61,592 bases of DNA from an uncultured Clostridia bacterium (GTDB lineage Bacteria > Bacillota > Clostridia > Christensenellales > Pumilibacteraceae): NCBI GenBank assembly GCA_947178255.1, contig CAMWXP010000005.1, forward strand, positions 1 through 61,592, in the 5' to 3' direction. Positions 32,096 to 40,345 of the stretch are shown here, piece after piece. Position 1 is the stretch's first letter. The number at the start of each line of letters is the position of its first letter. The notes beneath the pieces are model-generated. The model searched no databases and had not been told where the DNA came from. It worked only from the letters and a program-made list of their open reading frames with translations. The position numbers and the translations under genes are program-made.

Positions 32096-33799
32096 ATGCC
32101 TTTTGTTCAACGGTATTCGGACGTGAAAAAGGGCGGGATCGTTTTTACCGGCAACACGCTGGGACTGAGCAAAGCGTCCAACCAGAACGCGCCCGGGACG
32201 CTCGGCTCGATTGGCGCGTTCACAAGTCTGAACACGGCGTTGCAGGTGGGAATGTTCCCTGCAGGCACCACGCTCGACTACACGCAAAACGGGTCGCGTG
32301 CAATCCTAAACATGCCCGCTGGCTCGACGGTGCTGTACGCCGAGCTGGTGTGGGGCGGACTGTTTCGCTCGTCGGTCAACAACATTTCGGCGGTGACAAA
32401 CAACAGCATAACCTTTACCACACCGAACGGAACGTTCACCGTAGCGCCCGACCCCGCGACTGCGCAAAACTTTAACATTCCCGCAAACGACATAACCGTC
32501 GGGTTTTACGTGCGCTCGGCAAACGTGACTTCGCTCGTTCAAGCCGCATTGTCGGGCACTTATGCCGTTCAAGGGGTTCCCGCGCTAATCGAGGCTTTGG
32601 ACAACCGCACCGCCGACACCAACCATGCGGGGTGGACGCTCGCGGTCGCGTACGAAAACGCTTCGCTCCCCTTGCGCAACATGACGGTGTGGAGCGGCGG
32701 CAACGTGGTATCGCCCAACACGGGCAGCACTACAATAACCGTGTCCGACTTTCTCACGCCCGAGGTGCAGCCTATAACGGGCAAGCTGTTTGTTTCGGCG
32801 CAGGAGGGCGACGCGGTGCTGACCGGCGACCGCATGCTTTTCGGGCAAAGCATAGCGACGCTCGCTCCGCTGTCCGGCGCGAACAACCCGCAAAGCAACT
32901 TTTTCGCATCGCAAATAAACAATGAAAACGGCACGCTCGACACGAGCGGCACATTCGGCAACCGCAACGCAAATGCCGCCGCCGGCACAAACACTTCCGC
33001 TTGCCGTCAAGGCTGGGACATAACCGCCGTCGACGTTTCGCCGCTTCTCGCCGCCGCCCAGACGGGCGCGGTCATTAGATTCACCAGCGACGGCGACTTG
33101 TACGTGCCCAATGCGCTTGCGCTGCAAATAGACAGCACGGGCGCAAACCCCGTAATAACCAAGTCCGCCGACAAAACGTATGCCGAGGTGGGCGAACAAA
33201 TAACGTACACCCTCGACATTCAAAACACCGGCGCGGTCAGTGCGCTTAACGTGACGGTAAACGACATGCTTCCGCTAGAGACGGCGCTTGTGCCAAACTC
33301 CGTCACCGTGGACGGCGTTCCGTATGCGGGTGCACTCCCCGTAGTAATCGCAGAGATTGCGCCCGACCAAACTGTAAGCATTTCGTTTAAGGTGACGGTA
33401 AATGCGCTCCCCGCCGTCAATCCCGTGTTCAACATTGCGCGCGCCGACTACGAGTTCTTTCCGTTCGCGGGCTATCCCGCCACCAGCTTTTCCAACTCCA
33501 ACCCCGTTGCCGTATATATCATTTCTCGGCAAATGACCAACGTGAAAAGCGTTGACAAGACGTTCGCCGTTGCTGGCGATATACTGACCTACACTTCGGT
33601 CATAAAAAACACTGGCAGCGTGCCCGTAACCGACGTTGTATTTAAGGATAGTATCCCCGTCGGCACGACTTTTGTAAACGGCTCGGTGACGATAGACGGC
33701 GTGAGCTACCCCGCATATAACCCGCAAGTAGGCTTTTTCGCGGCTAACTTGACCCCGCAGGCAAGCGTTACCGTCACCTTCCAAGTGCAAGTAAACTAA
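32096..33799 (+). CDS. DUF11 repeat surface protein, large
   Basis: This 567-residue protein sits behind a very strong SD, AAAGGAGGTATTTAT. There is no signal peptide: the N-terminus is MPFVQRYSDVKKGGIVFTGN. Residues about 1-345 are a beta-rich domain with STVLYAELVWGG and GWTLAVAYEN. Two DUF11 units follow (about 350-450 with NPVITKSADKTYAEVGEQIT; 470-567 with NVKSVDKTFAVAGDILTYTS). Proteins of this type in Bacillota are linked to outer spore or cell surfaces. High GC and Thr/Asn/Ala-rich composition differ from neighbours. First gene of a three-gene operon. Confidence 0.82.
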   Translation: MPFVQRYSDVKKGGIVFTGNTLGLSKASNQNAPGTLGSIGAFTSLNTALQVGMFPAGTTLDYTQNGSRAILNMPAGSTVLYAELVWGGLFRSSVNNISAVTNNSITFTTPNGTFTVAPDPATAQNFNIPANDITVGFYVRSANVTSLVQAALSGTYAVQGVPALIEALDNRTADTNHAGWTLAVAYENASLPLRNMTVWSGGNVVSPNTGSTTITVSDFLTPEVQPITGKLFVSAQEGDAVLTGDRMLFGQSIATLAPLSGANNPQSNFFASQINNENGTLDTSGTFGNRNANAAAGTNTSACRQGWDITAVDVSPLLAAAQTGAVIRFTSDGDLYVPNALALQIDSTGANPVITKSADKTYAEVGEQITYTLDIQNTGAVSALNVTVNDMLPLETALVPNSVTVDGVPYAGALPVVIAEIAPDQTVSISFKVTVNALPAVNPVFNIARADYEFFPFAGYPATSFSNSNPVAVYIISRQMTNVKSVDKTFAVAGDILTYTSVIKNTGSVPVTDVVFKDSIPVGTTFVNGSVTIDGVSYPAYNPQVGFFAANLTPQASVTVTFQVQVN

Positions 33800-33828
33800 C
33801 AAACAAATTACCAAAGGAGAAAAATATC

Positions 33829-34602
33829 ATGATAATACCCAATCAGTCAAACGTTGCGTTCAACTACGTTTTGCCCGACGGTCAAACGATTGCCGCCGAG
33901 CTGGACAGCAATATCGTCAATACGGAAATACTGACCTACTCCGTACCCAAAATCAAGAGCGGCGACAAAACGTTTATGCAAGAGGGCGAAACCTCCGTTC
34001 ACACCGTCGTCATCACCAACAATTCCACCACCACGCTTTTAAACATGTCGCTTAAAGACAATATGTCTCCCGGCGCGACGTACGTTGCGGGCAGCGTTAC
34101 CGTCAACGGCGTATCGCAACCGACGTACGACCCGATAGCGGGCTTCATATTGCCCGACCTCGCCGTGGGCGCTTCGGTGACGGTAACATACACCATACAG
34201 GCCAACAACCCCATGACGCAGTCGCCCGTTACCGACTACGCCACGCTCAATTACAGCGTGAACGACCCGACGCGCAGCATTGTGAACTTTTCGGAAAACA
34301 CCAACACCGTGTCGGTGCAGATTATTTCCAACCGCATAACCAACGTGAAAAGCGTGGATAAAGCTTTCGCCGTTGCGGGCGACACACTGCACTACACGTC
34401 GGTTATCACCAACACCGGCTCGCTGTTAAAGAGCGACCTTGTGTTTACCGATCCTATTCCCGTCGGCACTACGTTCACGGCCGGCAGTGTAAAAATAAAC
34501 GGCGCGGCGTTCCCCGCCTACGACCCGCAAGCGGGATTCGCTCTACCTGACCTTGCCGTGGGCGCAGCGGTCACAGTGGAATTCGACGTTACGGTGAACT
34601 GA
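33829..34602 (+). CDS. DUF11 repeat protein, small
   Basis: The 257-residue protein follows 30 bases after the first DUF11 gene, with AAAGGAGAAAAATATC as SD. Two DUF11 units (KSGDKTFMQEGETSVHTVVI and NVKSVDKAFAVAGDTLHYTS) repeat the C-terminal unit of the larger protein almost word for word, so the pair arose by duplication. No signal peptide. Its TGA is one base from the start of the cysteine-rich peptide gene. Confidence 0.82.
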   Translation: MIIPNQSNVAFNYVLPDGQTIAAELDSNIVNTEILTYSVPKIKSGDKTFMQEGETSVHTVVITNNSTTTLLNMSLKDNMSPGATYVAGSVTVNGVSQPTYDPIAGFILPDLAVGASVTVTYTIQANNPMTQSPVTDYATLNYSVNDPTRSIVNFSENTNTVSVQIISNRITNVKSVDKAFAVAGDTLHYTSVITNTGSLLKSDLVFTDPIPVGTTFTAGSVKINGAAFPAYDPQAGFALPDLAVGAAVTVEFDVTVN

Positions 34603-34603
34603 C

Positions 34604-34825
34604 ATGGCAGAAATAATCAATATTTCAAACGTGACCGATTTGAGCGGCAATCCGCCCATCATCACGCCGAGCAATCCGGTAACGACGGTAATAAACGACC
34701 CGCCGCCCATGCCGCCGTGCTACTGTTGCTGTTGCTGCGAATGCGACTGCTGTTGCGATTGCCATTGTTGTTGTCGTAAATATTGCTGTAACTGCCGTCG
34801 TTGCTGTTATTGCCGTTGTAAATAA
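34604..34825 (+). CDS. Cysteine-rich small protein (21 Cys in the last 35 residues)
   Basis: This 73-residue protein has an ordinary N-terminal half ending in PPPMPP, then a tail with runs such as CYCCCCCECDCCCDCHCCC and five arginines. One base separates its ATG from the DUF11 stop, so it is translationally coupled. The tail could crosslink by disulfides or bind metal. Its linkage to DUF11 proteins suggests a cross-linked surface or spore layer. Known spore-coat CotX/CotZ-type and CXC-rich peptides are analogies only. TGC and TGT codons alternate, so simple slippage expansion alone is unlikely. Confidence 0.8.
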   Translation: MAEIINISNVTDLSGNPPIITPSNPVTTVINDPPPMPPCYCCCCCECDCCCDCHCCCRKYCCNCRRCCYCRCK

Positions 34826-34844
34826 AAGCTGTATTATTAATCCG

Positions 34845-34879
34845 CAAAAGCGGCAGGCCGTATGGGTTTGCCGCTTTTG
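34845..34879. terminator. Hairpin after the cysteine-rich gene
   Basis: CAAAAGCGGCA pairs with TGCCGCTTTTG, 20 bases past the stop. Only a weak T-run follows. Confidence 0.55.
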
Positions 34880-34923
34880 AATATTTATAAGGGGCAACAC
34901 GTTCGATAATTTTCCGTTCGTTC

Positions 34924-34953
34924 TTGACTTATTATATAATACTATGTTATACT
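34924..34953 (+). promoter_or_regulatory. Promoter giving a leaderless transcript
   Basis: TTGACT and TATACT are 18 bp apart, with 7 bases to the ATG at 34961. Confidence 0.7.
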
Positions 34954-34960
34954 TGTTTTA

Positions 34961-37276
34961 ATGGAAGCCGAAAGACTTGATATAGATAAAACCTTGGCGT
35001 ATCTTACGCGCGAGGAAAAACTGAGGATGCTGTCGGGCGACGGCATGTGGCACACGTTCGGTACGGGCGAGCTGCCGCGGCTTAGAATGTCCGACGGGCC
35101 TAACGGGCTGCGTATGACGGGCGGTGCGGGCATGTCCGTCGCCGTGCCCGCTACCTGCTTTCCCACGCCCTGCATGCTTGCCAACAGCTGGGACGCAGCG
35201 TTGTGTTACAGCGTGGGCGCGGCTATCGGCAGAGAAGCGACAGCCCTGGGCGTAAACGTTTTGCTCGCGCCCGCGATCAATATTAAACGCAATCCACTCG
35301 GCGGGCGAAACTTCGAGTATCTGTCCGAAGACCCCCTGCTCGCCGGCGAGCTTGGCAAAGCAATCGTCGCGGGCGTTCAGTCCACCGGCGTTGGCGCGTG
35401 CGTTAAGCATTTTGCCGCCAACAGTCAGGAATCGTTGCGCATGTATTCCGATTCTATCGTCGACGAACGGGCGCTGCATGAGATATACCTTAAACCGTTC
35501 GAAATAGCGATGCAAGTCCAACCCGCCGCCGTAATGTGCGCATACAACAGGCTTAACGGCGCATACTGCTCGGAAAACGAGTTCCTATTAAAAACTATTT
35601 TGCGCGACGGTTGGAAGTACGACGGCGTTGTGCTCTCCGACTGGGGCGCGGTGCACGACCGCGCAAAAGCGCTTAAAGCGGGGCTCGATCTTGCAATGCC
35701 TTGCGCCGACGACGAATATTATAACTCGCTTGTTGCCGCTTTGGACAGCGGCGAAATAACCGAGCAAGACGTTGATACTGCGCTTGCCCGAATACTTAGG
35801 CTTATAGACGACAGGTACTTGGAGCCGTACGGTGATATTGACAGCGAAATGCACGAGCGCGTAGCGTACAACGCCGCCGCCGCGAGCCTTGTCCTGCTCA
35901 AAAACGAAAACGAAATGTTGCCGCTTACCAAAAACTTGAAGGTGGCGGTTTGCGGTGATTACTTTATTTCCGCACCCATTCAGGGCGGCGGAAGTTCCCA
36001 CGTAACAGCCATAAAAGACATTACGCCGCTGAGTGCGTTTGTGCAACGCGCGATCGAAGTGAAATATATCGATGATTATTCGGACGCGGTGGGGCAAACG
36101 GAAGGCTACGACGCCGTTGTCGTATTCGCCGGTCAACCCGCGCCCACCGAGAGCGTCGACCGCCAAACGCTATCCTTACCCGCCGAGCAGGACGAGCTTA
36201 TAACCGAGCTGACCGCCGCGGGGCGCGACGTCGTAGTTGTGCTTTGCTCCGCGGGCCCCGTGCTTATGCCGTGGATCAACCGCGTGCAAGCGGTGCTGTA
36301 CGCCGGACTTAACGGCGAGTGCGGCGCGCTTGCCGCCGTGGACGCGCTGTACGGCCGAATCAATCCGTGCGGCAGACTTGCCGAAACATTTCCCCTTACC
36401 CAAGAGAATTTCGGCGACGACTTCGGCGGAAGCCGAGCGGTGTACCGCGAAAGCATTTTTGTAGGCTACCGCTATTACGACAGCGTGGAAAAGCCGGTGC
36501 TGTTCCCGTTCGGGCATGGGTTAACCTTTTGCAACGTGCAGTACGACGACGTTCACGTAAAACGGCGTGACGACGACGGTTTTGACGTTACGGTAACTCT
36601 TACCAACCTATCGGCACGCGACGCATACGAAACGGTGCAGGTGTACATATCCGACCGAACAGGCCGAATAATTTGCGCCAAAAAACAGCTTGCAGGCTAT
36701 GCCAAGGTGTTTGTGGAAGGTCAAACAACGACCACTGCCACCGTACGGCTGAATAAAAGCGCTTTTGAATTTTTCAATGCGCAAGCGAATGCTTTTGATA
36801 TATGCGACGGCGAATACAAAATTATAGTGGCGGCATCGGCGACAGATATTAAACGAGAAGTTTCCGTCAAGGTAAACGGAAACTTTTTCGGGCGCGAAGC
36901 CACGCAGTACATCAAGCCCAACCTCACCGAAATTACCGACGCGGAATTCGAACGCATTTACGGCGCGCCGCTCCCCGCAGTATCCGAGCGCCCTAAGCGC
37001 GGAAGTTTTACTCTCGACTGCTGCGTGGACGATATAAAAGACACGTTTATAGGAAAAATAGTAAAGCGCATTGTTATGCGCCGAGCAAAGGCCGCAGGCG
37101 CAGTCGGGTCTGTCGAACACAAAGCGTTTATAGCCTCGGCAATGTTCACTCCGCTGTATGCGGTAAGCGCAATGTCGGACGGCGACATGCCCATATCCAC
37201 CGCCAAAGGCATAGTGGAAATGGCTAACGGGCACTTTTTTAAAGGGCTTAAAACAATATTAAAAAAGAACAAGTGA
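34961..37276 (+). CDS. Glycoside hydrolase family 3 beta-glucosidase-like enzyme
   Basis: This 771-residue protein has the N-terminal TIM barrel with SDGPNGLRMTGG, NIKRNPLGGRNFEYLSEDP, KHFAANSQE, and the nucleophile aspartate in VVLSDWGAVHD (about 227). The second alpha/beta domain spans about 310-510 (GGGSSHVTAI, GRLAETFPLT). A fibronectin-III-like end follows (FPFGHGLTF, VTLTNLSARDAYETVQVYI), and then a unique 120-residue tail. There is no signal peptide, so it probably acts on imported oligosaccharides. Leaderless promoter at 34924. The exact sugar is not predictable. Confidence 0.92.
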   Translation: MEAERLDIDKTLAYLTREEKLRMLSGDGMWHTFGTGELPRLRMSDGPNGLRMTGGAGMSVAVPATCFPTPCMLANSWDAALCYSVGAAIGREATALGVNVLLAPAINIKRNPLGGRNFEYLSEDPLLAGELGKAIVAGVQSTGVGACVKHFAANSQESLRMYSDSIVDERALHEIYLKPFEIAMQVQPAAVMCAYNRLNGAYCSENEFLLKTILRDGWKYDGVVLSDWGAVHDRAKALKAGLDLAMPCADDEYYNSLVAALDSGEITEQDVDTALARILRLIDDRYLEPYGDIDSEMHERVAYNAAAASLVLLKNENEMLPLTKNLKVAVCGDYFISAPIQGGGSSHVTAIKDITPLSAFVQRAIEVKYIDDYSDAVGQTEGYDAVVVFAGQPAPTESVDRQTLSLPAEQDELITELTAAGRDVVVVLCSAGPVLMPWINRVQAVLYAGLNGECGALAAVDALYGRINPCGRLAETFPLTQENFGDDFGGSRAVYRESIFVGYRYYDSVEKPVLFPFGHGLTFCNVQYDDVHVKRRDDDGFDVTVTLTNLSARDAYETVQVYISDRTGRIICAKKQLAGYAKVFVEGQTTTTATVRLNKSAFEFFNAQANAFDICDGEYKIIVAASATDIKREVSVKVNGNFFGREATQYIKPNLTEITDAEFERIYGAPLPAVSERPKRGSFTLDCCVDDIKDTFIGKIVKRIVMRRAKAAGAVGSVEHKAFIASAMFTPLYAVSAMSDGDMPISTAKGIVEMANGHFFKGLKTILKKNK

Positions 37277-37361
37277 GCTTTGATTATTTCAAAAAGCTCA
37301 CTTTATATTTTCCTTAATTCCGAATTCATAATTCATAATTTCGAATTATCCGAGGTGCAAA

Positions 37362-38657
37362 TTGTCCAAACTGGAAGTATTTGAATACATAGAGCAAGCC
37401 GCAAAAGTGCTTGACGACAACTTGGTGGGATTTTCACACGCCGCCGACAAGCTGACCGAATACCTTACGTCCAAGTTCGGCGACATCGACGCGACTATCG
37501 GCGTTACCTCGCGCATAAAGACGCGCGACAGCCTGAAAGAAAAAATATTGCGCAACAATCTTTACCGCAAGACCTCCGCCGAACGGTTGGTGTTCGAAAT
37601 GCACGATATTATAGGCGTAAAGATAGAATGTCGGTTCTTTAAGGACGAGGCGTTTTTGTTCGATCGCCTGCGGGAAGTGTTTTGCGTGGACTTGGGCGAC
37701 GGTATGTTTTGCCCCGAAGGCAAAAAGACGATACGGTTAAACCTCGGCTCGCCCCAGCCCGAATACCAAAAGAACGGCTATGCCATTTACCGCATTGACG
37801 GCAACGTAGTATACGGCAACGAAAAGTACAACTTCGAGCTTCAAATAAAATCGCTGGTCAACAGTTTTTGGTCGGAAATCGAGCACAAACTCATTTATAA
37901 AAACAACAGGCTCAATCAGTTCGACAACCTGATGAAGCAAATGCTCAACTACACGCATGAAAGCTTGTCCGGCATAGACCACCAGCTCAATCTTATTTTC
38001 AACCGTCTATCCGGCAACGCCATAGTCAATCAGCAAGAGCAGCTGAAAAACATGCTCGCGCTCGGGCTTAACGAAGTATTCACCACCATTGTCAAGGCGA
38101 ACACGGGAATATCTGTCGGCATTACCGAATACACCGACGCCATTGTGGAATACCTGACCACCGCCTCGACGTATACAAACGACATGGTCGGCGAATCGTT
38201 TTTGAAAACAATGACCGAAAAAATAACCGACGTAGCTTACGGCGACGGCAATGCGCCAGACCGCGCGCGCAACATTATGTTCAGCGACGACAACTACGGC
38301 GGACTGTTTGTGGCGCTAATGAAATGGATGCGCGAATTGGATTACAACAAAATTTCTATCGGCGAGGACATAACGCTGTCCGCCAAGCTGGACGGCACGT
38401 ACGACGAGGTTGCCAAGCTGTTTTTGCGCGATATAAATAACGACTTCTACCTGAACACATTTTTCCATATCTACTTCGCCTTGGAGCGCGGCACCGACGA
38501 CGAGGATTTTTCGGACTACATACGCTACTACACCGACGCGATAATGGCAGGCAAAACGCAGCACCAAATATACCGCACCCTCGCCCGCCTATCCGAGCTG
38601 CCCGCCAACAAACTACCCCTGCTCGACACAATGCAAATGCTGAAAAATATTGTGTAA
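37362..38657 (+). CDS. RelA/SpoT-domain nucleotidyltransferase (stand-alone synthetase-like)
   Basis: This 431-residue protein starts at TTG behind GAGGTG; no ATG lies nearby. Residues about 40-210 match the RelA_SpoT synthetase fold: RIKTRDSLKEKI, DIIGVKIECRF, NGYAIYRIDG, and FELQIKSLVNSFWSEIEHKLIY. No HD hydrolase domain is present. The 220-residue C-terminal part is helical and unlike the TGS/ACT region of long RelA. It could be a small-alarmone-synthetase relative making (p)ppGpp or pppApp, or a toxSAS-type enzyme. No antitoxin is visible. Monocistronic with a strong terminator. Confidence 0.82.
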   Translation: MSKLEVFEYIEQAAKVLDDNLVGFSHAADKLTEYLTSKFGDIDATIGVTSRIKTRDSLKEKILRNNLYRKTSAERLVFEMHDIIGVKIECRFFKDEAFLFDRLREVFCVDLGDGMFCPEGKKTIRLNLGSPQPEYQKNGYAIYRIDGNVVYGNEKYNFELQIKSLVNSFWSEIEHKLIYKNNRLNQFDNLMKQMLNYTHESLSGIDHQLNLIFNRLSGNAIVNQQEQLKNMLALGLNEVFTTIVKANTGISVGITEYTDAIVEYLTTASTYTNDMVGESFLKTMTEKITDVAYGDGNAPDRARNIMFSDDNYGGLFVALMKWMRELDYNKISIGEDITLSAKLDGTYDEVAKLFLRDINNDFYLNTFFHIYFALERGTDDEDFSDYIRYYTDAIMAGKTQHQIYRTLARLSELPANKLPLLDTMQMLKNIV

Positions 38658-38704
38658 TGCAGAATTAAGAATGTAGAATGATATTAAAAATAGCAATAGC
38701 AAAA

Positions 38705-38737
38705 AGCCCGCTAACCTCGTAATCAAGTTAGTGGGCT
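38705..38737. terminator. Intrinsic terminator
   Basis: An AGCCCGCTAAC / GTTAGTGGGCT stem is followed by TTTTTTT. It is shared with the convergent lipoprotein gene. Confidence 0.88.
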
Positions 38738-38779
38738 TTTTTTATTTTGCTCATTGTAACGATAAATTGAAGTTAGAAA

Positions 38780-39211
38780 CTAAACCGAAACTTTAACAAC
38801 CTTAATTCCAGCCGCCTTTATTGCTTTTGTTGTTCCGCAATATACAATATTTCCAAACTTTTCGTCGTTTTCTATTTTAACCAGCGTATCGTAGTTCGTA
38901 CATTTCTCATTCAAAACTTCGTACACCGTATCACAACGCCAAGAATCGGTCACCCTAACAAAATAGATATAATCATTACCTTTGACTGCTTTTATTAATG
39001 TGCCGTTAACAATCGAGCTAAACGTTTCAAAAAATTCATGATAATTTAAATCGTCACACACTTCCACGGTATAACCGTTATTTCTAAGATTGGTTTTCAT
39101 TTCCTCGTTAGTAGGATAATAAGTGCCGTTTATGCCATCATCACATGCGGTCAACGTTAAAGCCACAACAGCCATTAAGCAAGCCATTATTGTTATAAAT
39201 GCTTTTTTCAT
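38780..39211 (-). CDS. Small lipoprotein of unknown function
   Basis: This 143-residue protein starts at 39211 with GGAGGC 9 bases before. The signal peptide MKKAFITIMACLMAVVALTL ends in the lipobox LTACDD. The mature part (NGYTVEVCDDLNYHEFFETF, YIYFVRVTDSW) has four cysteines after the lipid-attached one and no family I recognise. Exported and membrane-anchored. Confidence 0.78.
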   Translation of the reverse strand: MKKAFITIMACLMAVVALTLTACDDGINGTYYPTNEEMKTNLRNNGYTVEVCDDLNYHEFFETFSSIVNGTLIKAVKGNDYIYFVRVTDSWRCDTVYEVLNEKCTNYDTLVKIENDEKFGNIVYCGTTKAIKAAGIKVVKVSV

Positions 39212-39263
39212 TGAGAACAAGCCTCCGCTAAATTACTGTTTATCGTAGTAACATGGCAACACG

Positions 39264-39923
39264 CTATTTTGCTTCGGATTCGCTTGTGCTTTCCGTCGGC
39301 GCGGAAATAAGCTCGGCGTCCTTTAACGTCACGTGCGTAATTTGCCTTGCGGCGACAGCCGCGCCTAACGAAGCAAGACAAACGAAAAACTCACCCAAGC
39401 CCCAGCCGTCAAAGCGTATGCACACAAACGAAAGCTGGAACGCCGCCATTACCGCAGTTAACGCCATGTACAATTCCTGTCCGAAATACGCGCGGTTTTT
39501 AAAACCGTTTTTGGGCGCGAACTCTGCGGTTATGCGCTTGGTTATCTTGTACCTTATTTGGTTCATTACCATCAGCCAAATAGAGGCGATAAAAATTACG
39601 AATAAAAGCACCACGTAAAACAACCCGTACGAGGCTATGTTGTTGCTTACGTACATTGCGCCCGCCTGCTCCGGAAAAGTCAAGGCAATCATTTGCAGCA
39701 TGAACGCCAAAATTGTAAGCGAAGTACGAATCAGCGACATTGTCGCCAACCGTTTTTCGTCCTTATCTACATAGTAATACGCACCCGAATATTTGGGCAT
39801 TTTTTGTTTTTCGCTCTTTTCGACGTTTTGTCCGTCTTGCTCCGCCGCCTCTTGCTGCTGCGGCTGTTCGGGAGCTTTATCGTCCACCTTGACGTATTCG
39901 GATTTATCGTGCGGGTTTTTCAC
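39264..39923 (-). CDS. Four-helix membrane protein with charged N-terminal region
   Basis: I place the start at GTG 39923, which overlaps the upstream TGA as GTGA and suggests coupling; a TTG at 39941 is the alternative. The 219-residue protein has a Gln/Glu/Lys-rich cytoplasmic stretch of about 55 residues and then four hydrophobic segments (SLIRTSLTILAFMLQMIALT, YGLFYVVLLFVIFIASIWLM, and two more). Unknown family. Last gene of the dnaN-to-39264 leftward cluster. Confidence 0.65.
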   Translation of the reverse strand: MKNPHDKSEYVKVDDKAPEQPQQQEAAEQDGQNVEKSEKQKMPKYSGAYYYVDKDEKRLATMSLIRTSLTILAFMLQMIALTFPEQAGAMYVSNNIASYGLFYVVLLFVIFIASIWLMVMNQIRYKITKRITAEFAPKNGFKNRAYFGQELYMALTAVMAAFQLSFVCIRFDGWGLGEFFVCLASLGAAVAARQITHVTLKDAELISAPTESTSESEAK

Positions 39924-40339
39924 TTTGCCAACGACTTCCAAAAGTTATATTCTTTGCGGTTGCCCTTGGACTTGTAGTATGCGGCAAGCGCGGCGCAAGC
40001 GGATTTGACCCCGCTTTCGGCAAGCTCTTCCAGCTCGCGCATGGCGGTGTATTCGTCCACGTCGAGGTTCATAATGGCAATCTTGACGGCGCAGTCCATC
40101 AGTCCGCCTTTTGCGCCAGTCTTGTAATAGTGCCGCGCGCGCTCCATATCGCCGAGCGCGTGGTATTTATCGCCCAACACTTCGGACGCGTCCGGATTAC
40201 CCAGCTGTGCGGCAAGCACGATATACTTATCCGCTTCCGCAGGATTGGTCGCGCGGATATATTTGGCGTAAACGTACATGGCAATCGGATCGTCCTTTGC
40301 CACGCGTTCCTTTAATTGCGAAAGTTCTTTTTCGGTCAT
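39920..40339 (-). CDS. Sel1-like repeat protein
   Basis: This 139-residue protein is built of short helical pairs of Sel1/TPR type (AMYVYAKYIRATNPAEADKY, LGNPDASEVLGDKYHALGDM, ARHYYKTGAKGGLMDCAVKI, SACAALAAYYKSKGN). Such repeats mediate protein contacts. SD AAGGAAAT. Cotranscribed with the membrane protein that overlaps its stop codon, so it may be that protein's cytoplasmic partner. Confidence 0.8.
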   Translation of the reverse strand: MTEKELSQLKERVAKDDPIAMYVYAKYIRATNPAEADKYIVLAAQLGNPDASEVLGDKYHALGDMERARHYYKTGAKGGLMDCAVKIAIMNLDVDEYTAMRELEELAESGVKSACAALAAYYKSKGNRKEYNFWKSLAK

Positions 40340-40345
40340 ATTTCC

